This document shows, piece by piece, positions 22,703-33,614 of a DNA stretch of 42,500 bases. A program made the position numbers and the translations under genes. The stretch covers positions 1 to 42,500 of the forward strand of contig JAQFWX010000174.1 of the NCBI GenBank assembly GCA_027605045.1, in the 5' to 3' direction. The notes beneath the pieces are model-generated. The model searched no databases. It was not told where the DNA came from and saw only the letters and a program-made list of their open reading frames with translations. Source of the DNA: Phallus indusiatus (taxonomy: Eukaryota > Basidiomycota > Agaricomycetes > Phallales > Phallaceae). Each line of letters opens with the position of its first letter. The first letter of the stretch is position 1.

Positions 22703-23604
22703 ATGGAACTCTCTACATCTCCAAAGTCTGACAGACGCACGGTTCCACCAGGATTTCTTCCATTCAAATCCCATAATCGACCCCTTGAAGAATTGACCCA
22801 AAGGGAGCTCAACGACCGGTATCTTCGTAACAAGAGTATTCTAGATGGCCCGTACGTACGCTACATTACCCGTAACCATCATGTCTTGACGCTCGAACTC
22901 ATTCTCATTTATTACAAGTAGTGGTCCTTCAACAGCAAGCCACCAGCGACTGCTGAGCGAACAAGCCGCTATTGAGAATATACTCGGCATTGAACACTTG
23001 CGGGACAGCTTGTACAAAACGCACATCACAGAGGACGATCCAATGGGTGAACCAACAGCCGCCACCTCTGGCTCTCGTGTCGTTGAGACGAAGAGACGAA
23101 TCCTTGGACGCTATTATGATGTAATGTCTAGATTTACTTGACGGGCTTTCGTTTCTTCTTATGTATTCTATAGCAAAGTCAGCAACAGCGCGGCACAACT
23201 GTAGCTCTAGGCTTAGATGAAGCCATTGCTCTCGAACAACAAGCTTATGCGGTTGAAATGGAGAGGAAGAAGCGCGAAGAAGAGAAGCGCTATCGACGGT
23301 TACCTCGTCCGGGCGAAAACTTGACACAGGAAGAGGTTGCGGCAAGAATTTGGGCGTATATGTATGCTATTTTTACTTTTGTGCGCTGTAGAATGTTGCT
23401 GGACAGTTATCATTGTCGGTTTTTAGGAACGTCAAACCCACGGAATCTGACGAGGAAGACGAAGACTGGAATGAAAGCGACGAAGACGACGACGATCCTG
23501 CTACTTGGTTCGAAGAAGAGGACGAAACACAGGGTCAGCCCCTGATAGACCCTGATGAACTAGCAGATATTATCCGCGTGGACGACAGTCATTGGCATAA
23601 TTAG
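22703..23604 (+). CDS. Unknown acidic protein, 237 aa
   Basis: Four exons, in frame: 22703-22851, 22922-23120, 23174-23361, 23427-23604. The N-terminus RRTVPPGFLPFKSHNRPLEE is followed by a helical region (RLLSEQAAIENILGIEHLRD), a Lys/Arg/Glu-rich helix (MERKKREEEKRYRRLP), and a very acidic C-terminal third (SDEEDEDWNESDEDDDD) ending HWHN. There is no signal peptide, membrane segment or known catalytic motif. The charge pattern suggests a nuclear or nucleolar protein, but this is only a guess. The four clean GT-AG joins, each keeping frame, make it a confident gene of unknown function. It shares a short bidirectional promoter with the palmitoyltransferase. Confidence 0.7.
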
Positions 23605-23788
23605 AATATACGAATCTGAAATCAAACAATATTGTATCATTATATCGCTATCGCCTTTTGATATCAAAGCAACTATTCAATTATGAAAAAAAAAAGCATA
23701 CTATTAGCGGGAACAGCTTTAAATACTAGGTAAGAATTCCGGTATCCATTCATAACATGTGATAATTTTGGCAGATTGTGACCAGGTA

Positions 23789-26700
23789 TCATCGGGTGTG
23801 TAAAGGACACGATTTACCTCGTTTCAACCAGGCTGACAAACAGCCTAATCACATCCTTAGCAAGTTGAAATAAAACGTGGTCAAAATTTGGCTTACCGCT
23901 ATGGAAGCTGCATAAGCAGCTCAATCGCGCTATTCGCGAATCTGTAAGACGTATTCATTATTGTGCTTGATAAATCTGGCTGGACTCAGTTACCTTTGAC
24001 GAATTCCTCCAGACAGATAACACATTCAACACCAACGAGGGCGCTTTCTGCTGGAAGTCGATATACTATATACTTAACGGGCTGTTGAAGGGCAGAAGTG
24101 TCTTTGGGGCCTTCAAGACAGGTCCGCACGTGGGCTTCTTGAGCTTCTGGTCTTCCTAACCTGGCTAGGTTCTGCCCGCATACAGGACAACTAGAATACA
24201 TCACGCTTAGTCTACCAATTTGCGAACAATAGCCGTGTCTAACTTACTCTGATAAGTCACTAATCTGTGAATTGACTTCTCTTGGAGAGTTAGGTACCGC
24301 AAGGTGGTTTTGAGGAACTTCGATTCGCTCCATGGAGGTATTATGCAAAGCTTGAAATTTTCCAGGGACATTCCCGCTCAAAATTTCGTGACATGCAAAG
24401 CAAACACGATGCATTGAGCTCGATGACGACGATATTGAGTCGTAGCCACTTGGATCACGGACGACATTCTCAGGATCTATAACAGCCCTGTGTGAAGAGC
24501 ATCGATCACAGAAAATTTTTCCGCATCGTCGACAGTGCTGAAAATTCTTAAAACATATTCGCATTCAAACTAATTCAAGCTTACATGCTGCATGAATGTT
24601 TAGAGTGTATACATTCGATAATACACCTGTACGCACCTTACGGAAGAGAAATGTAAACCGTCGAGAGCAACCGCGACAAACCGTTACTGCTTCATCTCGC
24701 TCCCAGTGCACATCGATTGGATGGGGAATGGGCATGGAGTGGAATGTGGGTATATTTTGTGGTGATTCGTGGGTGGGAACTCGAAAATCTGGCGCCTGGA
24801 ACAAAAAAGACGTCAGATCTGTACTTGCTGTACCAGAACGTGAGGTCGACGGTCTCGAGAAATAGTCCGAAGAAGGTGAACGGGCCCGAGGAGACTGGCT
24901 TCTTTCTGGATAATGGAAGCTTCCGTCAGACCCGTCGTCTTCTTCGTTGTCGATATCTCCGTCTAATAGCAATTTTAGCAAAAAAAAAAATGCAAGTTGA
25001 GATCAGAGGAGCCTTGCCTGCTATCGTAAAAAGTCTTTCCGATCCTATCAAAGACCGACGCTGCTCCAATTGACGACAATAAGCATTGAGAAGAACTTCA
25101 GCTTGAATTTTTCTTTCGGCATCTTCGTCACCTACGAAGAGAGAAGTCGATACTCAGTCTAATACGAAAGATAATGACATAGATATACCCAGCATTCCAG
25201 CCCTTAGCTCCAGAACTGCCCTTTCCAGCTTGATAATCGATTTTCGCACCTCAAGTACATTATTTGTTCCATCTGATTCGTTGTCCTTAGGAGGACCAGC
25301 GAGATAGCGCGCTCGTGCCACGTAATCATCAGTGAAAGTCAAATAAGACCGTGGGACTAGTCCTAATTCTTGTCCACCTTCAGGATCATACGCTTCATCT
25401 TGCCTCGGCACGAGCATTCCTTCCTCATCGATAATATACATTACCCCATCAGGACCCATGTATGGTAACGGCGGTATATCAATGCGTCGTCGCATTAAGC
25501 GAACCCAGCGTCGTCGACGTACCCAGGTATGATGAGGTTGAGTTGAACCTCCAGGTGAGTTTGAAGAGAGTGCGGTATACCTAGTTAAAATTCGTTGTAA
25601 AGCCGGTGGTACTTCGGAAACCCACTGATCATCGGGGTCGTCAAAAGAATGAGCATATTGCCATCCTTCCACGACATCTACTAAAGGATGCGTGGTGTCC
25701 AATGTCCAATCCGACCTAACGAAAATCAGCACTATTTAGCATGAAAGATTTTTCAAGACATACAACCAAAAATGACTTCTTTCGGCCCCTTCTCTGGCTG
25801 TATAATCTCTATTGGATTTCGGTTTCGGAATTTGGAAGGGGTCATCTCGCAGTGGCAGCTGAACGTCACTTCTCCAAGCCGGAATGTCTCTTCGTCCATT
25901 ACTTTCGCTCCCGGGAGGGGACCGGAGCTCAAAAGGACTTCGTCTCCCTGGTCGACCCAAGCCAGAAGCAGAAAATTTTGCGTAACCTCCAGATGCCGCC
26001 AGAGTTTTAAATCGAGTATCTAATCGTTGATTTTCGTGAATGAGAACAGGGATTGTTGTATGAACCGCCAAAATATTAAAGTTATTGTCCGTCCATCGTT
26101 CAGCCTCGGCCTTCTGTAAAATCTTTACGTGTTTCTTTTGAGAGAGATATTGTGGCGATTGGAAAACAATACTTACTTCACAAACCCATATTTCAAAAAC
26201 GGCCGCAGCAATGTCATATGCTGTTTCTCCCCACTTATTTCGTATAAGCGGATCCGCAGATTGTTTCGTCAGAAGGTACATAACGATCGGAAGATGTCCC
26301 TTGGAAGCCGCGTTCACTGAGAAACAAGAGCTGCATTAGCATAATTTCGATAGACTACCCACCGAGAGATAACAAATGAATATGTTGTCTCTCGGTGTTC
26401 AAATCACGTACTCAGAGGGGTCCAGCCATTTGAACTTCTCAAATCAACGCCACGAGCACGCGGTGAACCATCGTTTTGAGAGGGGACTTCATCAGCTGCA
26501 CCAGCGTGTTCGCAAAGCCACTTGACAATATCAAGATAACCCTGGAGAGCGGAAACAAATCAAAAGCCTTATCACCAAGCACAACATGTCTATCTCGGCT
26601 AATATTTACCTCTGAGCAAGCATTATGCAGCGGAGTCCACCCGTCGTTATCTTGAGCATGAACATTAGGTTTCCCGTCAGGAATTGAAAGGAGGTATTTA

Positions 26701-27522
26701 ACAACATGAAGATGTCCATGTACTGCAGCCTTGTGCAGAGCTGTCTGCATTAAACAAGATTAACGAAACCCTATAGCATAGGGCAAGTGAACGAGTACAA
26801 TACCTCGTTTTCTTTATCCTCTAAATCTACCATCGCACCACAATCTTCGACGACTGAAAAAAAACCAGCTTGACCAAAAGAAAACAAAAGAAAGAAAGAG
26901 CTTACGCCATTTCACAATGTCAAGGTGACCTTTACTACTCGCAACATGAAGTGCAGTAAACCCAGTTCGCGGAGACGCCTCATTTGCTAACGTAAAAGGA
27001 GTGAGGCTTGTCCGTCCAATAATCGTTTCAAACTGTCTCTGAAAAGAGGAGGTATTTCCAAGGGTAGCTGCGGCCAAAATCGACGCTAGCTGGTCCGCAG
27101 ATACTTGGGTAGCCTGAGATAGAGATACGGCTGGAGGGCTGTCCGACCGAAGAGCTGTTTCGACAATGGGTGAGACGGTGTATCGGAAATCTTCTTCGTC
27201 TTCCTCAGATGTATGAGCGGTATCATGTGCCGGTTCTTCGTAGACAAATTCTTCTTCTTCCTCTTCTTCTTCTCCCCCAATAATTCTTTCTTCCTGGGTT
27301 TCCGGAAGATGATGTAGATGAGTCGCTGATACAGTATCTACTTCGTGATTTGCGTCTACATTACTCAAAGATTGAGAACTTTGCGAACTCGAGGGTCCGG
27401 AAAATTGCGCATCTGACAAACCTGATCTAAAGTATAATATGTCAGCTGACAGAAAGAACCTAAAAGATTCTCTTTGGTGACTCTTACTCTTCTATAGTGT
27501 TTAATGGTCCATTAACGGCCAT
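23789..27522 (-). CDS. UPA1: Upa1-like ankyrin/DysF/FYVE/RING protein, 970 aa
   Basis: Fourteen exons on the - strand, all in frame: 27522-27488, 27426-26906, 26853-26804, 26744-26610, 26541-26412, 26316-26177, 26113-25767, 25715-25189, 25131-25018, 24962-24637, 24537-24248, 24190-23994, 23941-23897, 23844-23789. Order: acidic N-terminus with two acidic-aromatic motifs (EEEEFVYEEP, EEDEEDFRYTVSP); four or more ankyrin repeats (GFTALHVASSKGHLDIVKW, TALHKAAVHGHLHVVKYLL, GWTPLHNACSE); a dysferlin-type segment (GWQYAHSFDDPDDQW, WVRRRRWVRLMRR); FYVE (WERD, HCRRCGKIFCDRC, HRVCFAC); C-terminal RING. The ANK-FYVE-RING layout matches Ustilago Upa1, which links mRNAs to moving endosomes. The intron at 25017-24963 has a GC donor. 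FYVE lacks one His (RKHCRRCG) and the RING ends CPLH. The family call is good; orthology to Upa1 is inferred. Confidence 0.85.
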
Positions 27523-27736
27523 AGTGGTAGATTTCAGGAAAGGCCGAGTGGACACACCAAAACTTGGCACGGAAGCAAAAGCACACTTTCCATTTCGGGT
27601 AACACCTGCATAATGAGGCGTTAAAGCACTGAAGAGAGACTATGTAGTGTGACCTTCCAAAATTTCAAATTGCCAGTCCCTATTATACATCAAAGTTTCG
27701 ATGATAAAGTATCTAATACATTTTTATTGGAATGCA

Positions 27737-30224
27737 TTATCCCCTAACTGTACCAAAAGTTTCAGTGTGCAAGGTAATTAGTGGTCCTCCTTTCAGAACT
27801 GCCGTGGGATTGGCTGGTGAGTGGAAACGTAGGCATCCTCGGACGGCTTGGGCAAGTTGTGGTGGTCCGGCAACTTTATAAATATACGGTTAATCAATAT
27901 ATAAACCTAGAGGGCTGGTGAAAGAACGTACCTCCTACCGCCACGGAATTCTCAGAAAGAGCGATCGCCTCTTCTAAAAGGGCTTTGATGTTTGGACGCC
28001 CCTCTTTGACTTGATAGCACGGGAAGCTGGGTTCTGAGTCAAAGGCTGTGGAATCCTTCTCGTCTGTCGAGATAGATGATGGCGTGTCAAGGTCGCCCCC
28101 TTTGGACAATTTCGAATGTGACTCCGTCGAAGGGCCAGTGAGATAAATTTGTGCATCAACGACGATATTTTGTGGAAGTTTGCCACAGATATCTCCCAAA
28201 GCAGTTTGTATCCATTGAATATGAACTAGAAATGACTCAGAATTTAGGTCCATAGTTCGAAAAAGTATTTTCTCACCTCCGTCACGGACGGTCCAGACCC
28301 AAAGTATACGTTTTGTAGCTACTTGATTGTCCGTTGCACGCCTACAAAGTCAAATAAATACAGGGAAGGTAAATAGTCAATATACCAACCTAACTATATC
28401 CGCGAGTAATGGCAAAATAAATGTAATTCCTGACCCGCCTGCAAATAGAACGGCGGTATCAGATGTACCGAAATCAGGAGGACAGCCGTAGGGACCGTCA
28501 ACCAGAACTGTGATTGGCTCGGTGTTTTTAAGGGCGTAATTCCTGAGTCTTTTCGTCAAGCCGTCTTTTGCCTAAATAAGTCTTAGATGGGAAGATTTAA
28601 CAGGGTAAAGACATTTGTACCTTGATGATACAGATTACTTTGGAATTTTCTCCGGCCTTATGCGCTGGAATCGAAGCAATGGTGAAGGGATGAAGCTCCC
28701 CAGGGAACGCAGAAATTCCCGGCATATTCAGGAAGATGTGCTGACCCGGCTTCCATGACATATTCCTACGAAGCGTCAACCGAACAGTATCCGGGCTAAG
28801 TAACTCGACAGATGCACGAGCAGAACGTGATCCAAGCCAGAGGCGATTCAGAAATATGATTCTCGAGAATCGTAGAAGTCTGTCGAAGCCCCAAATAATC
28901 AGACCAGGCCAGAAATAAACACCAAATCTGATCTCGGGTTAAAAATCCAACTAGGAAAATGCAATTAAGGGACCCACCCAGGTTCTCTGGCATGGATGAA
29001 ACCACAAATTACAAAGATTCTGGAAGAACCGTCAGAGTTTTATGCGGTACAATAAATGATATGTCACTTACGCAATTAATATTATATGAGCTATAAGGAA
29101 AAACTCAAATGCCACATGTCTAATGGGACGCAGCGATAAAAAGAAAGCAAGAGAGAAAGCAGATAACCCAAGGACGCCAGAGCGCATCCAGCCATTTTCT
29201 AGACTAAAGTGGCCAGTTAATCTGAAAGAAGAGTCAGAGTTTGATCTGGTAAAAAAGCATTAACCTAGTAATAATACCCTGTAGCGTGGCGAGCCAGAGC
29301 ATGAACCCAGAGTAACAATAATAATGTCCTTCCTGCCGCCCGATGGAGTACATTCAACTATCAAATTATTAGACTCGGAAAGGTCCTTGAAATTATATGT
29401 ACTAACCTGTTCATGACTGACACCAGTCAGAACTGAACCAGGAGTTAATATTTTGAAAATAAGCACAGGGTAATGTTCACGTACAAGAAATGATGTTGTT
29501 TTTACCGGCCAGAGCTATCACAAGGGGATTTGGCCTTTTCAGATATGAGCATCTAGATAGTTAGAAAATAGACCGATAAGGCTCTTACAAGATGCCAAAT
29601 GGGCAGCTCTGTCTTCCCAAAGATATGTCTCCAAATCTTTAGCTGAAAAAAAAATCAGTATATTAATCTAATAAGTAAAGTTTATGGCATACTATGGATA
29701 AACTCCCATGTCAGTAGTGCCCCAATGTATCCAAGAATGAAAATTAATTCCGCTATAGACATTACGGCGTTAGTGCCAATGGGCACAGTCCATCTAGTAT
29801 GATGATTATTAATTGTCAGGAGAACTGTTCTCTAAAGGAAACGTACCTGAACAAGATAATTCGAAGACAAGAGTTGACTGCCGTAGGGAAACGGCGTAAG
29901 GACATTTTTCCGGACTTTCTCGTTGGAGGTTCAGCAGGAACTGTGCCGTTAAACGATAGCGCACTCCGTCGACTAGCTGCTCCAAACAGGAGTGAAGAAT
30001 AGTGAAAGATGGCAAGTGCTCCAATAACAGACGCCATGAACCTGTTAAAAATCGGATATAATCACCTTCTAAGAAAAGCCGACTTACCACCATACTTCAT
30101 GAACATATTCTGCCTGTTGAGCGAGTTTTAGGAATCGGTCCGGGTTGCTTAGATAGCTGCTTGTGGAAGCATTTCGCGGAAAGATGGGTGTGATGGACTG
30201 TACAAGCTCTACTAGGAGTGTCAT
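27737..30224 (-). CDS. Ferric-chelate reductase (FRE family)
   Basis: Fourteen exons on the - strand from 30224 (first exon to 30088) to 27873-27737, about 606 residues. FRE proteins are plasma-membrane flavocytochromes that pass electrons from cytosolic NADPH through FAD and two hemes to external Fe3+ or Cu2+. Seen: N-terminal membrane segments, heme-ligand region LNVLHRAAGRTLLLLLWVHA and ARHATG, a further His near HVAFEFF, the FAD motif HPFTIAS, the glycine-rich VLFAGGSGITF and GPYG for NADPH, and VAGPPQLAQAV in place of the usual Cys-Gly-Pro-Pro. In exon 5 (29534-29485) a C run (29524-29527) is one base short: AS-CQIP and LVIALAGKNN lie in different frames, so the model needs one inserted base. 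Two AGATAA sites lie upstream (30678-30683, 30820-30825), possible GATA-factor iron-control sites. Confidence 0.87.
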
Positions 30225-31690
30225 CTCGAGGAGTGGGGTACCACGAAGACAGCATATAGACAACGCTCCTCTTTTTATACACCAGTATGAGATTATTCTG
30301 ATTGAAAAATTATTTTTCCGAGTAACGTAGGATAGGACATTGACCACTACTGTTTTTACCATTTCACTAAATTTACAATTTCTATTTATGAAACTTTTTT
30401 CAGAAAGCAAAGGATTGATAGGTAGCGTAAATAGTGAGCTCACCAATGATGAAAGACAATAATATTCTGAATCGCCGAGGTAAAACATTTCTAAATCACG
30501 TTTCTATTCGATTCTATGATGTTTGAGGCTTGTAAGCGCGACCATCCAGTCAGCTTTGGCGCTCCTTGGACTCCGCAAACGCGAATATCCCCCGAAAAAA
30601 AAAAAATTCCTCCGGGACATTGGCAGTCATCGGAGCAGCTTCGGCCCTGTAGCTGAACGGGGATGATTCGGTAATGAAGATAACAGAAGCCCAGTGGTGG
30701 ATTGATTCCGAACAAGCAACTAGAACATCATGCAGGGCGGATGCTATTAAGCTGCAGCTTCAGCGCAAGACCCGATTCCATGCTGCCAAAGTTGAGTTGG
30801 GGCTTCCCGCGTCAAGGTGAGATAACGGCTATGTCTTACACAAAAGTATTGTATCGGACATTAGGTTCTGGAAGCAAACACTCGCCACTTGTAAACACGG
30901 TTAATTCCTGGCAAATTGTGAAATGAGAGAGTCTTGGAGCTAGTAGGGCCATCATTTAATAATAGGAAATTGTAGAAAATACTATAATGCTGATTGACTT
31001 CGCGCTAGAACACGTGAGGATAAGGTGCGATGAGTTCCGAGCGGTCGTACGGAAAATCCAAGGGGTCTTCACCACAGCGATAAAATGGGAAGTGAGCCTG
31101 GGATTAGTGGCTTAGACTTGCAAAGATCCATGTGAAAATTCGAATAAACACAGTCAGAGATAGGGGAAATGCCACCAGTGCTAAGGATGGATGGGGAATA
31201 TTTGACTTTCAAAGCCTCAAAAAGCCCATATGGAAAGTTCGAGATTCCGGGCTTGGACGCCCTAAGAAAGAACCATATGTCCTATTTCTTTCCATATCTC
31301 TGCGTCCAACTCAGAAAGAAGAAGAATGAACTATGACGATATCTATCACGACCGACTTTGAAGAGAAGAGCGAGCCCCTCTAATTCTGCCAACAAAACTG
31401 ACGAATCATTGCGACTGCGGCGACGTGTGAAATCGAACTTCTCGGTTTCGTTACCTGAGTCAAATCCCATGTGCTACTTATCATTCAGTTCAGACTCTGT
31501 TTTTGTTGATTTTAAAGTACGTACCTTTTTTGTCATGTACTTATAAATTGCTGCGCCACGTATTGAGTCAGATGAAATCCTTATCATAATCAGACGGCGG
31601 CATCGCAGTAAATTACGCGCCTGTGCCAGACATGGTAAAATTTTTGCAATTAATGGCCCAATTTACGTACGCAAACACCAAAATCATTGG
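30225..31690. other. Divergent intergenic region, FRE / aminotransferase
   Basis: About 1.47 kb without a supported gene, between the start of the ferric reductase (-) and the start of the aminotransferase (+). AGATAA at 30678-30683 and at 30820-30825 match the core of fungal GATA-type iron-repressor sites and could regulate the reductase. A run of A occurs at about 30595-30606. Short open frames here have no splice or family support. Confidence 0.4.
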
Positions 31691-33526
31691 ATGCCAGCGA
31701 GGCTCCCGTCCTCATCGCAACTCATCCGTTCTAAACTTTGCCTTCGTCCATTTTCGACTACGAGATTCGTAATGTCAGACTCAAATTTTGTTCCTACAGC
31801 ACCGGGGGCCGCACTGAACGGGCTCAAATCTGTTGTACAATTTTCTTCGCGCTTGCGCACTGGAAGGGCCCTCGCCGTTGATGTCTGGTCGATTTTCAAG
31901 TGCGTCACCGTTCATGAATACCGATCTATTCAGATGATATATATTTCCATGCTAGTGCCTTGAACCTTCCCCAGGATTGCATCAATCTGGGTCAAGGCTA
32001 CATGAACTTCGCTCCTCCAGAATGGGTCAAGGATGGTGTAAAAGCTGCCATCTCGAACGTCGCTACCAATCACTATTCTCATCCCAAAGGAACTCCTCGT
32101 TTGAGGCGTGCTCTCAGTGCTCATTATAGCTCGAGCTTTGGCCGCTCGCTCAATCCTGACACTGAGATCATCGTCACCAGCGGTGCTAACGAAGGTGCGC
32201 GCTTGCAGCCATTTTCATCAAATATCGCTTTCTAAATCTGTTTCGGTAGGTGAATATGCCACTTTCGTCGCTTATTTGGAAGACGGAGACGAAGTGATTA
32301 TGTTTGAGCCATATTTCGATCAATATCTTCCTTCTGTTACCTTCAATGGCGGTGTGCCAGTATATGTACCTCTCCACCCGCCAGCTCCCGAGATGTCTAA
32401 GCCAACCAGTGATGATTGGACCATTGACTTCGATGAACTGCGGTATGCTTTGGTAGATATGCTACTTGGCATTCAGCCGTCCTAACTGTCCTTTTTTTTT
32501 CCAATAGTCGCGCTATTACTCCCAAAACTAAAATGATTATTGTCAATACCCCTCATAACCCGGTTGGAAAAGTCTTCACACGAGCCGAGCTTGAGAAAAT
32601 CGCACAGCTGGCTTGTGAACACAATCTGCTGGTCCTAGCGGACGAAGTCGTATGTACCCAGTCTTTTTATAATTCTCAAGATTTAAGCTGAGGTCGGATA
32701 TAAAGTATGATTGTATGGTTTTCGGTGGAAAAGAGCATGTCCGTATTGCCACACTACCGGGAATGTGGGATAGGACAATCACTGTAGGCTCAGCAGGAAG
32801 TCAGTATCGACGAACGTAGTTATCTAGTCTCATATTCACAATCGTTTGCAGAATCTTTTGCTTGCACGGGTTGGCGAGTTGGATGGTTAATAGGCTCCAC
32901 CGAACTCATAACGCCGACATTAGCTGCCAATACGCGTATAGTGTTCTGTTCCAACACTCCTATGCAGGAAGCGGCCGCTACAGGACTCGAAGGTGCCAAA
33001 GAGCGCGGGTTCTTTGAACAGCAATTGAAGGAATATCAAGAGAGAAGAGATGTCTTTTGCGCATATCTCGATAAACTAGGATGGCAATATTCGTTACCAG
33101 AGGGAACATACTTCGTGCTTTTAGTGCGTCGATCGCTTCATTCACCATGTTGGCTCATGTTCAAATATTGCTAGGACGTATCAAAACTTAAAGTGCCCGA
33201 GAACTATGTTTTCCCAGCAAGTTTGAACGGTCGTGGCAAGGACTTCAAGTAAGTCGTCCATCTCTAAATATTCCAAGTTACTGAAATCAAGTTAAGATAT
33301 GCATGGTTCATCGCCCAGGAAATTGGAGTATCTTCAATTCCGGTCAGCGAGGTAAAAATCATATCTGTTGATATCTTGTAAACAAAGTATTAAGGTATCT
33401 ATCTAGTTCTACTGCGAGGAGCATATCCACATAGGGGAACGCTTTGTTCGATTAGCATTTTGTAAGGACCTGGACACCTTGCGTAAAGCTGGAGAGCGGT
33501 TGCAAAAGCTCAAAGATTACTGTTGA
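31691..33526 (+). CDS. BNA3: Kynurenine / glutamine-type aminotransferase (PLP)
   Basis: Nine exons, in frame, 465 residues: 31691-31899, 31956-32194, 32250-32442, 32508-32649, 32706-32799, 32852-33123, 33175-33248, 33297-33351, 33407-33526. Class I PLP aminotransferase; the kynurenine transaminase subgroup turns kynurenine into kynurenic acid and also accepts glutamine or Cys conjugates. Seen: LGQGYMNFAPPEWV, NHYSHPKGTPRLRRA, VTSGANEGEYA, NTPHNPVGKVF, DEVYDCMVF, and the PLP lysine in SAGKSFACTGWRVGW, plus RLAFCKD near the end (substrate-carboxylate Arg). The first 25 residues are basic and Ser-rich (LIRSKLCLRPFSTTRF), a likely mitochondrial presequence. An in-frame second ATG at 31772 (MSDSNF) could give a cytosolic form. 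Exact substrate not settled by sequence. Confidence 0.9.
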
Positions 33527-33614
33527 AGTCTTCGAGACGCCAATAATCCCTTTAGACGTCGGCGTCCCAGATATTGTCTATAAGCCGCGAAATAAAATAA
33601 ACTTTTTGGTTAGA

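Noticed and set aside
30225..31690. A possible small gene in the long FRE-aminotransferase spacer (for example 31282-31470, -)
   Set aside because: Short, no splice support, no recognisable domain, composition like the surrounding non-coding DNA.
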